The position numbers were made by a program, and so were the translations under genes. From an uncultured Bacteroidota bacterium (GTDB lineage Bacteria > Bacteroidota > Bacteroidia > Flavobacteriales > Flavobacteriaceae), in NCBI GenBank assembly GCA_902628605.1, contig CACONV010000004.1, positions 1-54,707 on the forward strand: 54,707 bases of DNA, read 5' to 3'. This document shows, in pieces, positions 29,026 through 37,696 of the stretch; position 1 is the stretch's first letter, and every line of letters starts with the position of its first letter. The notes below the pieces were generated by a model, which was given only the letters and a program-made list of their open reading frames with translations, did no database searches and was not told the DNA's origin.

Positions 29026-30003
29026 TTATATAAATTTTTTAGACTTCATCCATTCATCGTTGTATATCTTAGCAAGGTATCTTGAACCTGAATCGTGAAG
29101 CAAAACAACAATTACATCTCTTGAAGTAAAATTATTCTTTAACTGAATTAATCCCTTTATCGCAGCTCCACACGAGTTTCCAGCAAATATTCCCTCGTCC
29201 AGAGCCAATTTCCGAGTATAAATAGCTGCATCTTTGTCATTAACTTTTTCAAAAAAATCAATTAATGAGAAATCAACATTCTTTGGAATAATGTCTTCAC
29301 CAATACCCTCGGTTGAATATGGATATATCTCATTTTTATCAAAAATACCCGTTTCATGAAACTTTTTGAAAACTGATCCGTAAGTATCTATACCCCAAAT
29401 TTTAATTTTTTTATTTTTTTCTTTTAAAAATTTTGCAACACCTGATATAGTCCCTCCAGTCCCGACACCAACGACAAAGTGGGTTATTTTACCATCCGTT
29501 TGCTTCCATATTTCCGGTCCAGTTTTTTCGTAATGTGCAACTGTATTTGATAGGTTATTATACTGATCAGCATACCATGCATTTGAAACCTCATTTGAAA
29601 TCCTTTTAGCTGTTGAGTAATATGACATTGGGTCGTCAGGATCAACATTTGTTGGACATATTATAACTTTAGCTCCAACCGCTTTAAGAACATCTATTTT
29701 TTCTTTTGATTGCTTATCTGTAGTAACACAAACTAGCTTGTATCCTTTTACTCTAGCAGCTAATGCTAAGCCCATCCCGGTGTTGCCTGATGTACCTTCT
29801 ACTATTGTACCCCCCTTCTTTAACTTTCCACTTAATTCTGCGTCCTCAATCATCTTAAGAGCCATGCGATCTTTTATGGAATTTCCCGGATTAAAACTTT
29901 CTATTTTTGCAAGCACAAGTCCTGGAACTTCTTTAGTTATTTTGTTTAGTTTTACTAATGGCGTATTTCCAATAGTTCCCAAAATATTTTTATAATATTC
30001 CAT
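29026..30003 (-). CDS. PLP-dependent cysteine synthase / cystathionine beta-synthase family enzyme
   Basis: A 325-residue fold type II PLP enzyme. The PLP lysine is in NPGNSIKDR (Lys44), the substrate loop is EGTSGNTG and the phosphate-binding loop is GVGTGGTISG. It makes cysteine from O-acetylserine and sulfide, or cystathionine from serine and homocysteine. The wording around the lysine and the AHYEKTGPEIW segment look closer to the catalytic core of cystathionine beta-synthase than to classical CysK. There is no C-terminal CBS regulatory pair. ATG start. It is the first gene past the giant gene's promoter region and is on the same strand as the FtsX-like permease upstream of it (51-base gap). 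The exact reaction is unresolved, so no symbol is given. Confidence 0.88.
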   Translation of the reverse strand: MEYYKNILGTIGNTPLVKLNKITKEVPGLVLAKIESFNPGNSIKDRMALKMIEDAELSGKLKKGGTIVEGTSGNTGMGLALAARVKGYKLVCVTTDKQSKEKIDVLKAVGAKVIICPTNVDPDDPMSYYSTAKRISNEVSNAWYADQYNNLSNTVAHYEKTGPEIWKQTDGKITHFVVGVGTGGTISGVAKFLKEKNKKIKIWGIDTYGSVFKKFHETGIFDKNEIYPYSTEGIGEDIIPKNVDFSLIDFFEKVNDKDAAIYTRKLALDEGIFAGNSCGAAIKGLIQLKNNFTSRDVIVVLLHDSGSRYLAKIYNDEWMKSKKFI

Positions 30004-30054
30004 AATAGCTAAATTAATTTCAATTTAAATTTGTTTTCTTCGACAATCTAAAAC

Positions 30055-31290
30055 TTATTTTATTTTTAACACTTTGATTATTTCCATTCTCGAAATTATA
30101 AGCATCGGAATCCAAAATGCCATAATGGAAAATATTAATATTAAAAAGTTCACAAATGCTATATTTGGCAGGGAAATTTCTACAGGTACCACATTCACAA
30201 AGTAATTATTGGGGTCTAATCCAATTAAATTGTATTGGTCTTGCAAAAAAATAAAAATTAGCCCTATAGTATTACCAAAAATTAAGCCTTTGATTATTAT
30301 GCTTAAAGTAACAAGCAAAAAAATTTTCTGTATTTTTCTATAAGGCGCACCAAAAATTTTCATAAGTCCTATTAATTTTGACTTTTCAATAACCAAAATT
30401 ATTATTGCTATTGTAATGTTTAAAATAGCAACGAAAATAACTACGATTAATATAACAAGTATATTAAAATCAAACATCGAAATCCAATTAAAAATTCCGC
30501 TGTAAAGATCATCTATAGCTTGTATATCAATATTAGAGGGTAAATAATTGTATATTGTTTTCTTGTAATTAGAATTTTTGAATTGATTTTTCAAAATCAG
30601 TTCAATTCCACCAACCTCATCCTTATCCCATCCATTAATTCTCTGAAGTACTTCTAGGTTTGTGAAAGAAAAATTTTTATCAAAATCTACAAAACCACTA
30701 TTGAATATTCCAACAACTTTAAATGTCCTTTTCTTTGGAAATTTAGATTTTGAAAAATCATAAAAAAAAGAATTTAGAAAATCACCCACTTTTAAATCTA
30801 ATTTTTCAGAAGTCTGTGATGAAATAATAATTTCAAGACTTTCAGAATCTGTTTTATCTAAAAATCTCCCTTCAATTAAATAAGTTTCTAAATTATGGGA
30901 TGGAAAATTAGAATCAAGCCCTTTTAGAATACCTCCATCAAAGTTTTCTGCAGTTTTAAATAGTACAGCTTTATTTGCATAGGCATAGAAATATTCAATA
31001 TTTTTTGAATCAAACCATTTTTTTTTATTGATTTTATTTAGGTTTATAGGTTTTGTAGAGATATATGAATTATTACTATCGTAATAGGATATTTTTAAGT
31101 CTCCGTTTAAAGCTATTAATTTTTTTTTGATCTCTTTTTTAAGTCCAAATCCCGTTGACATGGAAATCAAAATAATTACGATTCCAATTGCTATGGATGC
31201 GATTCCAATTTTTATTATTCGTGATGAAACGTTATTTTCGCTAAAGAGCGACTTGCTAATTCTTTTAGAGATAAAAATTTCAAAATTCAA
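30055..31290 (-). CDS. ABC transporter permease, FtsX/LolE-like
   Basis: A 411-residue membrane protein with the LolC/LolE/MacB layout: an N-terminal helix (about 25-45, IIKIGIASIAIGIVIILIS), a large periplasmic domain (about 50-270) and three C-terminal helices within about 275-405 (FNILVILIVVIFVAILNITIA onward). This family works with a separate ATPase to release lipoproteins to LolA or drive other periplasmic work. No ATPase gene lies beside it. The N-terminus MNFEIFISKRIS is the conserved flavobacterial start, so the TTG at 31290 is accepted. That puts its start codon directly against the ATG of the divergent NamZ gene. Confidence 0.87.
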   Translation of the reverse strand: MNFEIFISKRISKSLFSENNVSSRIIKIGIASIAIGIVIILISMSTGFGLKKEIKKKLIALNGDLKISYYDSNNSYISTKPINLNKINKKKWFDSKNIEYFYAYANKAVLFKTAENFDGGILKGLDSNFPSHNLETYLIEGRFLDKTDSESLEIIISSQTSEKLDLKVGDFLNSFFYDFSKSKFPKKRTFKVVGIFNSGFVDFDKNFSFTNLEVLQRINGWDKDEVGGIELILKNQFKNSNYKKTIYNYLPSNIDIQAIDDLYSGIFNWISMFDFNILVILIVVIFVAILNITIAIIILVIEKSKLIGLMKIFGAPYRKIQKIFLLVTLSIIIKGLIFGNTIGLIFIFLQDQYNLIGLDPNNYFVNVVPVEISLPNIAFVNFLILIFSIMAFWIPMLIISRMEIIKVLKIK

Positions 31291-32460
31291 ATGAGAGGAT
31301 TTTTAAGGATAATTAATTTTATATTTTTTTTACAAGTTCATGTTTTATTTTCAAATTTTCAAGAAGAAAAAGAAACTATAATTCTAGGGGTTGAATCAAT
31401 AGAAGAGTTTATTCCTTTTTTAGAGAACAAAAAAATTGGACTTGTATCAAATTCCTCGAGTGTTATTAGAACAGAAAATAAACTAGTACACTTACTAGAC
31501 ACATTGCTTAAATTGAAACAAGAAGTTAAAGCAGTTTTTGCTCCAGAACACGGATTTTTGAGTAATAAAGAAAATGGAGCTTTGATAAAAAATGATTTTG
31601 ATTTCAAACGTAATATGAATATTTATTCACTTTATGGTAGAAACAAAAAACCAAGCCCCAACCAGTTAAAGGGAATTGACATAATGGTATTTGACCTACA
31701 AGATGTAGGGGCTAGATTTTACACCTATCTATCAACACTTTATTATACAATGCAAGCTTGTGCTGAAAATAAAATACCACTAATTATCCTTGATAGACCA
31801 AACCCAAATGGACATTATATAGATGGTCCAATTCTTGAAAAAAAGTTTTTGAGCTTTGTTGGAATACTTGAAATTCCAATTGTACATGGGATGACGCTCG
31901 GAGAAATAGCAAACATGATTAATGGAGAAAATCTTATTGATTCTAAGTGTGAAATCAAAGTAATCAGGGTTAAAAACTACACCCATGATTTACAATACGA
32001 CTTACCTTTACCTCCCTCTCCAAATCTTCCAAATAAAAAATCTGTAAACTTGTATCCCAGTTTATGTCTATTTGAACAGACCCCAATAAGTATTGGTAGA
32101 GGCACAAATTTACAATTTCAAATATTTGGAAACCCAAAATTTGAGTCAACTTTTTCTTTTGTTCCTAAACCTAATTTGGGTTCTCAAAATCCAAAACACA
32201 ACGGTACTATTTGTTTCGGTAAAGATTTAAGAATGACAGAAAGACTATCTAAAATTGAAATTAAGTGGTTAATAGATGCTTATAATGAATATCCAGAGAA
32301 AAATAAGTTTTTCAGTTCAAGTTTTTCGCTGCTAGCTGGAACAGAAAGTCTTGAGCAACAAATAAAAGATAATTGGTCTGAAAAAGAAATAAGAGAAAGT
32401 TGGGAAAGTGGCTTGAAAAAGTTCAAAAAAATAAGAAAAAAATATTTAATCTACCCCTAG
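31291..32460 (+). CDS. NamZ-type exo-beta-N-acetylmuramidase (DUF1343)
   Basis: A 389-residue protein of the DUF1343/YbbC family, whose characterised members remove N-acetylmuramic acid from the non-reducing end of peptidoglycan fragments. Conserved segments are GLVSNSSSV, VFAPEHGF, IMVFDLQDVGARFYTYL, ILDRPNPNG, FVGILEIPIVHGMTLGE and EQTPISIGRGT. An N-terminal hydrophobic stretch (FLRIINFIFFLQVHVLFS) suggests export to the periplasm. The ATG abuts the start of the divergent permease. Its likely role is cell-wall recycling or use of muropeptides. Confidence 0.9.
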   Translation: MRGFLRIINFIFFLQVHVLFSNFQEEKETIILGVESIEEFIPFLENKKIGLVSNSSSVIRTENKLVHLLDTLLKLKQEVKAVFAPEHGFLSNKENGALIKNDFDFKRNMNIYSLYGRNKKPSPNQLKGIDIMVFDLQDVGARFYTYLSTLYYTMQACAENKIPLIILDRPNPNGHYIDGPILEKKFLSFVGILEIPIVHGMTLGEIANMINGENLIDSKCEIKVIRVKNYTHDLQYDLPLPPSPNLPNKKSVNLYPSLCLFEQTPISIGRGTNLQFQIFGNPKFESTFSFVPKPNLGSQNPKHNGTICFGKDLRMTERLSKIEIKWLIDAYNEYPEKNKFFSSSFSLLAGTESLEQQIKDNWSEKEIRESWESGLKKFKKIRKKYLIYP

Positions 32461-32464
32461 TACT

Positions 32465-33097
32465 CTATTTAATTCCAAGGTATTTATGTGTTTGAAGAGA
32501 AAGTCTCCAATTGGGATTCTCTAATATAAATTTACTTATCAGTGGCATAATCTTTTCTTTTTTACTCCATTCTGGCTGTAAAAATAGTTTACAATTTTTT
32601 TTTACGTTTTTAGCATTTTGCATTGCAAATTTTAAATCATTTTTATTGTAAACTATAACTTTTAACTCGTTTGCTTTTTTATAAATATCTGGAATTGGTT
32701 GTTTGTTTTTTTTAGGTGACAAACAAATCCAGTCCCAATTCCCTGATAGTTCATAAGCACCCGAAGTTTCAAGATGAACTTTTTTATTAAACTTTTTAAG
32801 CGCATCTGTTAAAGGCGACATATTCCAAATTAGTGGTTCTCCACCTGAAATTACAATTAGATCTACCGAGGTATTAACTGTTTGTGCAATCTTTTCAATA
32901 TTGACTAATGGGTATAAATCAGAATTCCAACTTTCCTTTATATCACACCAATGACACCCAATATCACACCCACCAATCCTCAAAAAATGTGCTGATCTAC
33001 CGCTATGAAATCCCTCACCCTGAATAGTTGAGAAAGTGTCCATGAGTGGTAAAATTTCACCATTTTTAACTTTAATTTTTTCAAGACTTTGATTCAT
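32465..33097 (-). CDS. queE: 7-carboxy-7-deazaguanine synthase (radical SAM)
   Basis: A 210-residue radical SAM enzyme that forms the deazaguanine ring of queuosine precursors from CPH4. The start QGEGFHSGRSAHFLRIGGC is the family hallmark. The iron-sulfur cluster motif is Cys44-x3-Cys48-x2-Cys51 (CDIGCHWC). SGGEPL follows as the SAM-binding glycine motif. Downstream pieces (HLETSGAYEL, DWICLSPK, LQTHKYLGI) match QueE. It is convergent with namZ (four bases between stop codons) and divergent from the VOC gene. No other queuosine genes are in the window. Confidence 0.93.
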   Translation of the reverse strand: MNQSLEKIKVKNGEILPLMDTFSTIQGEGFHSGRSAHFLRIGGCDIGCHWCDIKESWNSDLYPLVNIEKIAQTVNTSVDLIVISGGEPLIWNMSPLTDALKKFNKKVHLETSGAYELSGNWDWICLSPKKNKQPIPDIYKKANELKVIVYNKNDLKFAMQNAKNVKKNCKLFLQPEWSKKEKIMPLISKFILENPNWRLSLQTHKYLGIK

Positions 33098-33101
33098 ACA
33101 T

Positions 33102-33109
33102 CAAATATA
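33102..33109 (-). promoter_or_regulatory. Candidate -7 box of queE
   Basis: Read on the minus strand this is TATATTTG, an exact TAnnTTTG match. It ends only four bases before the queE ATG, which would place the transcript start at or next to the start codon (a leaderless mRNA). Confidence 0.35.
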
Positions 33110-33129
33110 ACTTCTTAGATAAAAAAATG

Positions 33130-33137
33130 TAAATTTG
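33130..33137 (+). promoter_or_regulatory. Candidate -7 box of the VOC gene
   Basis: TAAATTTG is an exact TAnnTTTG match, 21 bases before the ATG at 33159, in the 61-base divergent gap shared with queE. Confidence 0.4.
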
Positions 33138-33158
33138 AACAATAAATAAAAAATAACT

Positions 33159-33578
33159 ATGAATTTAAGACCATTCCATTTAGCCATTCCTGTTAAAGAT
33201 TTAAACGAATCGATAGAATTTTATGAAAAAATTCTTGGTTGTAAAAGAGGAAGAAAAGACAAACAATGGGTTGATTATAATTTATTTGGACATCAATTGG
33301 TTTTACATGAAGATAAAAATTTAATGAAAAAGGAACATTTTAATAATGTCGATGGGAAATCTGTTCCAGTCCCGCACTTTGGAGTTGTGTTAGAATGGAA
33401 TGAGTTTAAAAGTTTTAGTAAGGAACTAATAAAACAAAAAATAGATTTTCAGATTGATCCTTACTTGCGCTTTGAAGGTGAGCCAGGCGAACAACTTACG
33501 ATGTTTTTTTATGATCCTTCAGGTAATGCACTTGAATTTAAGAGTTTTAAAAACTCTGAACAACTTTTCGCAATCTAA
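33159..33578 (+). CDS. VOC (glyoxalase/extradiol dioxygenase-fold) family protein
   Basis: A 139-residue two-module vicinal oxygen chelate protein. Likely metal ligands are His7 (PFHLAIPV), His73 (HFGVVLEW) and Glu126 (NALEFKSF), with the usual FYEKILGC and YDPSGNALEFK landmarks. Family members bind a divalent metal and act on vicinal oxygens as lyases, dioxygenases or resistance proteins. The exact reaction cannot be read from this sequence. It is followed after five bases by an unknown membrane protein and is probably co-transcribed with it. Confidence 0.85.
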   Translation: MNLRPFHLAIPVKDLNESIEFYEKILGCKRGRKDKQWVDYNLFGHQLVLHEDKNLMKKEHFNNVDGKSVPVPHFGVVLEWNEFKSFSKELIKQKIDFQIDPYLRFEGEPGEQLTMFFYDPSGNALEFKSFKNSEQLFAI

Positions 33579-33583
33579 TTGAA

Positions 33584-34462
33584 ATGAGAAACAAAGCCAA
33601 CACTCTTTTTAAGACTGTTTTTGCTGATAAAGTAAGAAAAAAAGTTGAGCATTTAATTTTAGTTTTAGCCGGTTTCGGTTTTATAGTTCACCTTTTATTA
33701 ATCTTTTTAAAAGAACTAAATCTAATTTCAGTAACAGATTTAAATCAAGAACTTCTAAACGACCCTATATCTGCTATTTATACTCCGTTTTCATTAATTC
33801 TTGTATATGAGGTATATCTTCTCCTTTTTTATCTACCAAGATCTTTTACTTCTTGTATATCAAAACAATTTGAGATAATTTCATTAATAGTAATTCGAAA
33901 AATTTTCAAGGACATTCCATTGATGGATTTGAATAATAATTGGATTTTTAGTGAGCACAACATTGAACTTATTGTAGATTTAACTGGATTTTTACTTCTA
34001 TTTTTTCTAATCTATCTTTTTAATAAAGGAACACAAAAATTAACAAAAAAAAATATAACCGATCCTTCATTAATTCGTTTTATATCTTCAAAAAAAATAG
34101 TTAGTTTATCATTGTTAATTGTAATGAGCTTCATGGCCTTGAATACACTTTTTGAATGGGTTTTTAATATTTATTCTAACCAGACAATTACTCAAATTGA
34201 CAGTCTATTTTTTAATAAATTTTTTACTCTTTTAATTTTAGCTGATGTAATAATTCTATTGATTTCTTTTAGATATACAGAAGAATACAGTAAATTAATT
34301 AGAAATACTGGGTTTATCATTTCAACAATATTGATTAGATTATCATTTTCCTCTTCAGGATATCTGACCATGATTTTGATTTTAACGGGGGTTAGTTTTG
34401 CCTATTTAATCCTTAAAATATACAACAGTATAGAAAATCCTAAGACGAAATTAAAAGTCTAG
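33584..34462 (+). CDS. Conserved multi-pass membrane protein of unknown function
   Basis: A 292-residue protein I cannot assign to a named family. Hydrophobic segments are visible at about 20-41, 64-85, 126-145, 168-190, 208-228 and one or two within 245-283, so six or seven membrane helices. Soluble landmarks are the cationic N-terminus (MRNKANTLFKTVFADKVRKK), a short region NNNWIFSEHNIEL near 120 and the segment SFRYTEEYSKLIRNTGF (about 228-246). It sits five bases after the VOC gene. Its 3' end overlaps the convergent folD gene by 23 bases. Confidence 0.75.
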   Translation: MRNKANTLFKTVFADKVRKKVEHLILVLAGFGFIVHLLLIFLKELNLISVTDLNQELLNDPISAIYTPFSLILVYEVYLLLFYLPRSFTSCISKQFEIISLIVIRKIFKDIPLMDLNNNWIFSEHNIELIVDLTGFLLLFFLIYLFNKGTQKLTKKNITDPSLIRFISSKKIVSLSLLIVMSFMALNTLFEWVFNIYSNQTITQIDSLFFNKFFTLLILADVIILLISFRYTEEYSKLIRNTGFIISTILIRLSFSSSGYLTMILILTGVSFAYLILKIYNSIENPKTKLKV

Positions 34463-35318
34463 CATCTAAAGTATTTTGTAAAAGCATTGCAATTGTCATT
34501 GGCCCTACTCCTCCAGGTACCGGAGTTAAAAACTTAGCTTTTTTAGATACACTGTCAAAGTCAACATCTCCTTTTATTATATAACCTTTCTTTTTAGACT
34601 TATCCTCGACTCTACTTATACCAACATCAATGATTGTTGAATCTTTTTTTATCATATCAGACTTTAAAAATTCTGGTATACCCAATGCCATTATAACAAT
34701 ATCAGCTTTTAGAGTAAGTTCAGCTAAATTTTTACTCTTACTATGCGCTAATGTTACTGTTGAGTTTCCATATCTTCCTCTTAGACTCATCAAAATACTC
34801 ATAGGTCTTCCAACAATATTACTTCTTCCAACGACAAGACAACTTTTACCCTCAGTTTCAATATCGTATTTTTCGATTAATTTCATTATTCCATAGGGTG
34901 TAGCAGGTATAAAACTTTTCAAACCGAGAGCCATTTTTCCAAAATTTGTAGGGTGAAAACCATCGACATCTTTTCTTGGATCAATGGATAATAAGACTTT
35001 TTGTTCATTTATGTGTTTTGGTAGAGGGAGTTGAACTATAAATCCATCAATTTCACGATTTATATTCAAATCTTCAATTTTTTTTATCAAATCATTTTCA
35101 GAAATATCTGAATTATAACGAAAAAGGGAAGATTTGAAACCAACCTGTTCACAAGAACGAATTTTACTACCTATGTAAGTTAAACTTGCACCATCATCAC
35201 CTACAAGAATAGCTGCTAAATGAGGGGGTCTTTCTTTTTTATGTATTAACTTTTCAACTGAAACTTTTATTTCACTTTTTATTTCATCCGATATTTTTTT
35301 ACCATCTAAAAGAATCAT
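34440..35318 (-). CDS. folD: Bifunctional methylene-THF dehydrogenase / methenyl-THF cyclohydrolase
   Basis: A 292-residue enzyme interconverting 5,10-methylene-, methenyl- and 10-formyl-tetrahydrofolate with NADP, feeding purine and formyl-Met synthesis. Catalytic Tyr48 and Lys52 lie in SLTYIGSKIRSCEQVGF; the NADP loop is VVGRSNIVGRPMS; the C-terminal signature is PVPGGVGPMTIAMLLQNT. The ATG at 35318 (MILLDGKKIS) is preferred over an in-frame TTG at 35330, because FolD proteins normally begin at this point. This leaves one base between the ffh stop and folD, indicating an ffh-folD operon. Confidence 0.95.
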   Translation of the reverse strand: MILLDGKKISDEIKSEIKVSVEKLIHKKERPPHLAAILVGDDGASLTYIGSKIRSCEQVGFKSSLFRYNSDISENDLIKKIEDLNINREIDGFIVQLPLPKHINEQKVLLSIDPRKDVDGFHPTNFGKMALGLKSFIPATPYGIMKLIEKYDIETEGKSCLVVGRSNIVGRPMSILMSLRGRYGNSTVTLAHSKSKNLAELTLKADIVIMALGIPEFLKSDMIKKDSTIIDVGISRVEDKSKKKGYIIKGDVDFDSVSKKAKFLTPVPGGVGPMTIAMLLQNTLDARLLISS

Positions 35319-35319
35319 G

Positions 35320-36651
35320 CTACTTGCCAAAATTTTGCATCATATTCAACATATTTTTTCCTTTACTTCCTTGCATCATTTTCATCATTTTACTCATTTG
35401 AAAAAATTGTTTAATCATCTTATTAACTTCATCTATATCCTGGCCAGAACCAAGGGCAATGCGTATTTTTCTGCTTTGATTCATTAAATCAGGATTTTTT
35501 CTTTCCTCCAAGGTCATTGATTTAATCATAGCTTCGATATGCCTAAAAGAATCATTATCGATATCTATGTCTTTAATTTTACCGCTCATACCAGGAATCA
35601 TTCCCATTAAATCTTTAACATTACCCATTTTTTTAATTTGCTCTATCTGAGTCAGAAAATCATCAAATCCAAATTGATTTTTAGCTATTTTTTTGCTAAT
35701 TCTTCTAGCTTGTTCTTCATCAAACTGTTGTTGTGCCCTTTCTACTAATGAAACCACATCACCCATACCTAAAATTCGATCGGCCATTCTTTCAGGGTAA
35801 AAAATATCTAATGCGTCCATTTTTTCTCCAGTACCAATAAATTTAATCGGTTTGTCAACGACTGTTCTAATAGACAAAGCGGCTCCACCTCTTGTATCAC
35901 CATCAAGTTTGGTTAAAACAACCCCATCAAAGTTTAAAATATCATTAAATGCCTTCGCGGTATTTACAGCGTCTTGACCGGTCATTGAATCAACCACAAA
36001 AAGAGTCTCATCAGGTTTGACTTTTAAGTGGATTTTAGATATTTCTTTCATCATTTCATCATCAATTGCTAACCTTCCAGCAGTATCAATTAATATAACA
36101 TCACAATTTTCTTTTTTTGCGCTTTTAATCCCATCTAATGCAATTTTTACGGGGTCTTTTTCACTTCTATCACTAAATACAGGAACCTTTAAATCTTCTG
36201 ATAAAACCTCAAGTTGGTCGATTGCAGCGGGTCTATATATATCACAGGCAATTAAATAAGGTTTTTTATGCTTTTTATTTTTTAAAAAATGAGCTAATTT
36301 CCCAGTTAGAGTAGTTTTTCCTGAACCTTGTAGCCCAGACATTAAAATTATTGAAGGCTTATTTGCTAAATTAAGTTCGACTGCCTTTTCTCCCATAAGA
36401 TCAGTAAGCTCATCTTTGACAATCTTAGTCATTAATTGGCCTGGATTTATACTATTCAAAACATCTCTTCCAAGGGCTTTCTCTTTTACTTTATTTGTGA
36501 ATTCTTTTGCAATTTTGAAATTAACATCTGCATCTAAAAGGGCCCTTCTAATTTCTTTTATTGTTTCTGCAACATTTATTTCTGAAATTTTACCTTGACC
36601 TTTTAAAACTTTGAAGGCCCTTTCTAGCTTTGAACTTAAATTATCAAACAT
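35320..36651 (-). CDS. ffh: Signal recognition particle GTPase Ffh
   Basis: A 443-residue SRP54 homologue that binds signal sequences and 4.5S RNA and delivers ribosomes to FtsY and SecYEG. It has the N domain (1-95), then the G domain with P-loop GLQGSGKTT (about 106-114), DTAGRL and TKLDGDTRGGAALS. The Met-rich M domain ends with MSKMMKMMQGSKGKNMLNMMQNFGK. The length is typical. It is followed by folD one base later. The SecY gene it works with is at 49234-50583. Confidence 0.97.
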   Translation of the reverse strand: MFDNLSSKLERAFKVLKGQGKISEINVAETIKEIRRALLDADVNFKIAKEFTNKVKEKALGRDVLNSINPGQLMTKIVKDELTDLMGEKAVELNLANKPSIILMSGLQGSGKTTLTGKLAHFLKNKKHKKPYLIACDIYRPAAIDQLEVLSEDLKVPVFSDRSEKDPVKIALDGIKSAKKENCDVILIDTAGRLAIDDEMMKEISKIHLKVKPDETLFVVDSMTGQDAVNTAKAFNDILNFDGVVLTKLDGDTRGGAALSIRTVVDKPIKFIGTGEKMDALDIFYPERMADRILGMGDVVSLVERAQQQFDEEQARRISKKIAKNQFGFDDFLTQIEQIKKMGNVKDLMGMIPGMSGKIKDIDIDNDSFRHIEAMIKSMTLEERKNPDLMNQSRKIRIALGSGQDIDEVNKMIKQFFQMSKMMKMMQGSKGKNMLNMMQNFGK

Positions 36652-36692
36652 CTTAAACTTTTAGTTTTATAAGTCTATAAATATACATTTAT

Positions 36693-37598
36693 TTAAATTT
36701 TACTTTTTGTTTTAGGTTTATAAATTTTGAGCCATCCCATAACAATTGTATGAGGAAAAGTTATAGCTGCCAAAAAGGAGAAAAATAGAGGTAAAAATGT
36801 ATCTGGTTTTGTATGGAAATAAAAATAAAAACCAAAAAGACCTAATATAGACATAATCCAATATGGCATTGATGACAACAAATATTTTATTTTTCCAGAA
36901 CTCTCCTTTTCGTATAAGAAATTCAATTGATCTAAAATCGAAGGAATACTGTGCCAGAAAACAAAATAAACCGAAAAAGAAATCAATAATGGGGCTTTAG
37001 AAAAGAAATAACCTAAAAAAATTATAAGCACGGTTTCAATCCATAAAAATCTTCTTAAGCTCTTGTAAAAAAGAGAGATTATAAAAAAAACTGAAAAACC
37101 AGTGTAAAATAATAATTCCATAATATTCTTTGAAATAAATAATTCTGAAATTTCATATATAATTACGTGCGTGTCCAACCATTGAAGCGAAAATAGAAGA
37201 CCTAAAATTGTTGAGCCATATGAAATGTATAATGTATTTTTAAAAATTAAATATTTTGATTTTATATTATACATGCCTAGGTGCTGTTCACCAAAATGAA
37301 AAGAACTAAACAAAATGAAGAAAAGAAGTCCAAACTTTGGAACAAAAAAAAAGATTAAAATTCCTATTATGACGATAAAAATATACAGTAAAATTGAATA
37401 AATAAAGAATTTAACACTGTAATCAAGTGTTTTTTTTTGGATTAATTGAATATCATTAGCACCATGCACTAACCCAAAAGAGAAAATTAGAATAAAGGAT
37501 ATAATTGATTGATTTTCAACGCTTAAAATTGTATTTAAAAGTAAAAATATAAGAGTTGAAAAAAAATGAAGTCTGTATTTTTTGAGAATTGCCAGCAA
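36693..37598 (-). CDS. blh: Blh-family beta-carotene 15,15'-dioxygenase (retinal synthase)
   Basis: A 301-residue membrane protein of the Brp/Blh family, which cleaves beta-carotene to two retinals for the neighbouring rhodopsin. The conserved histidine motifs are all present: GLVHGANDIQL (His45), SFHFGEQHL (His101, His106), FVFWHSIPS (His216) and FPHTIVMGW (His283), expected to bind the catalytic iron. About eight hydrophobic helices are visible. The start is TTG at 37598, since an in-frame stop lies not far upstream and no ATG intervenes. It is divergent from proteorhodopsin with a 98-base gap. Carotenoid (crt) genes are not in the window. Confidence 0.93.
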   Translation of the reverse strand: MLAILKKYRLHFFSTLIFLLLNTILSVENQSIISFILIFSFGLVHGANDIQLIQKKTLDYSVKFFIYSILLYIFIVIIGILIFFFVPKFGLLFFILFSSFHFGEQHLGMYNIKSKYLIFKNTLYISYGSTILGLLFSLQWLDTHVIIYEISELFISKNIMELLFYTGFSVFFIISLFYKSLRRFLWIETVLIIFLGYFFSKAPLLISFSVYFVFWHSIPSILDQLNFLYEKESSGKIKYLLSSMPYWIMSILGLFGFYFYFHTKPDTFLPLFFSFLAAITFPHTIVMGWLKIYKPKTKSKI

Positions 37599-37658
37599 GA
37601 AATTTGTTTTTAAATCAAAATTTTATTGATAAAAATTATGAGTAAGTTTAATTTTTTC

Positions 37659-37666
37659 TAAATTTA
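37659..37666 (+). promoter_or_regulatory. Candidate -7 box of the proteorhodopsin gene
   Basis: TAAATTTA differs from TAnnTTTG only at the last base and lies 30 bases before the ATG. No clear -33 TTG was found. The gap is shared with divergent blh. Confidence 0.25.
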
Positions 37667-37696
37667 CCTAAACAAAAACAAATAATTAATTCTAAT

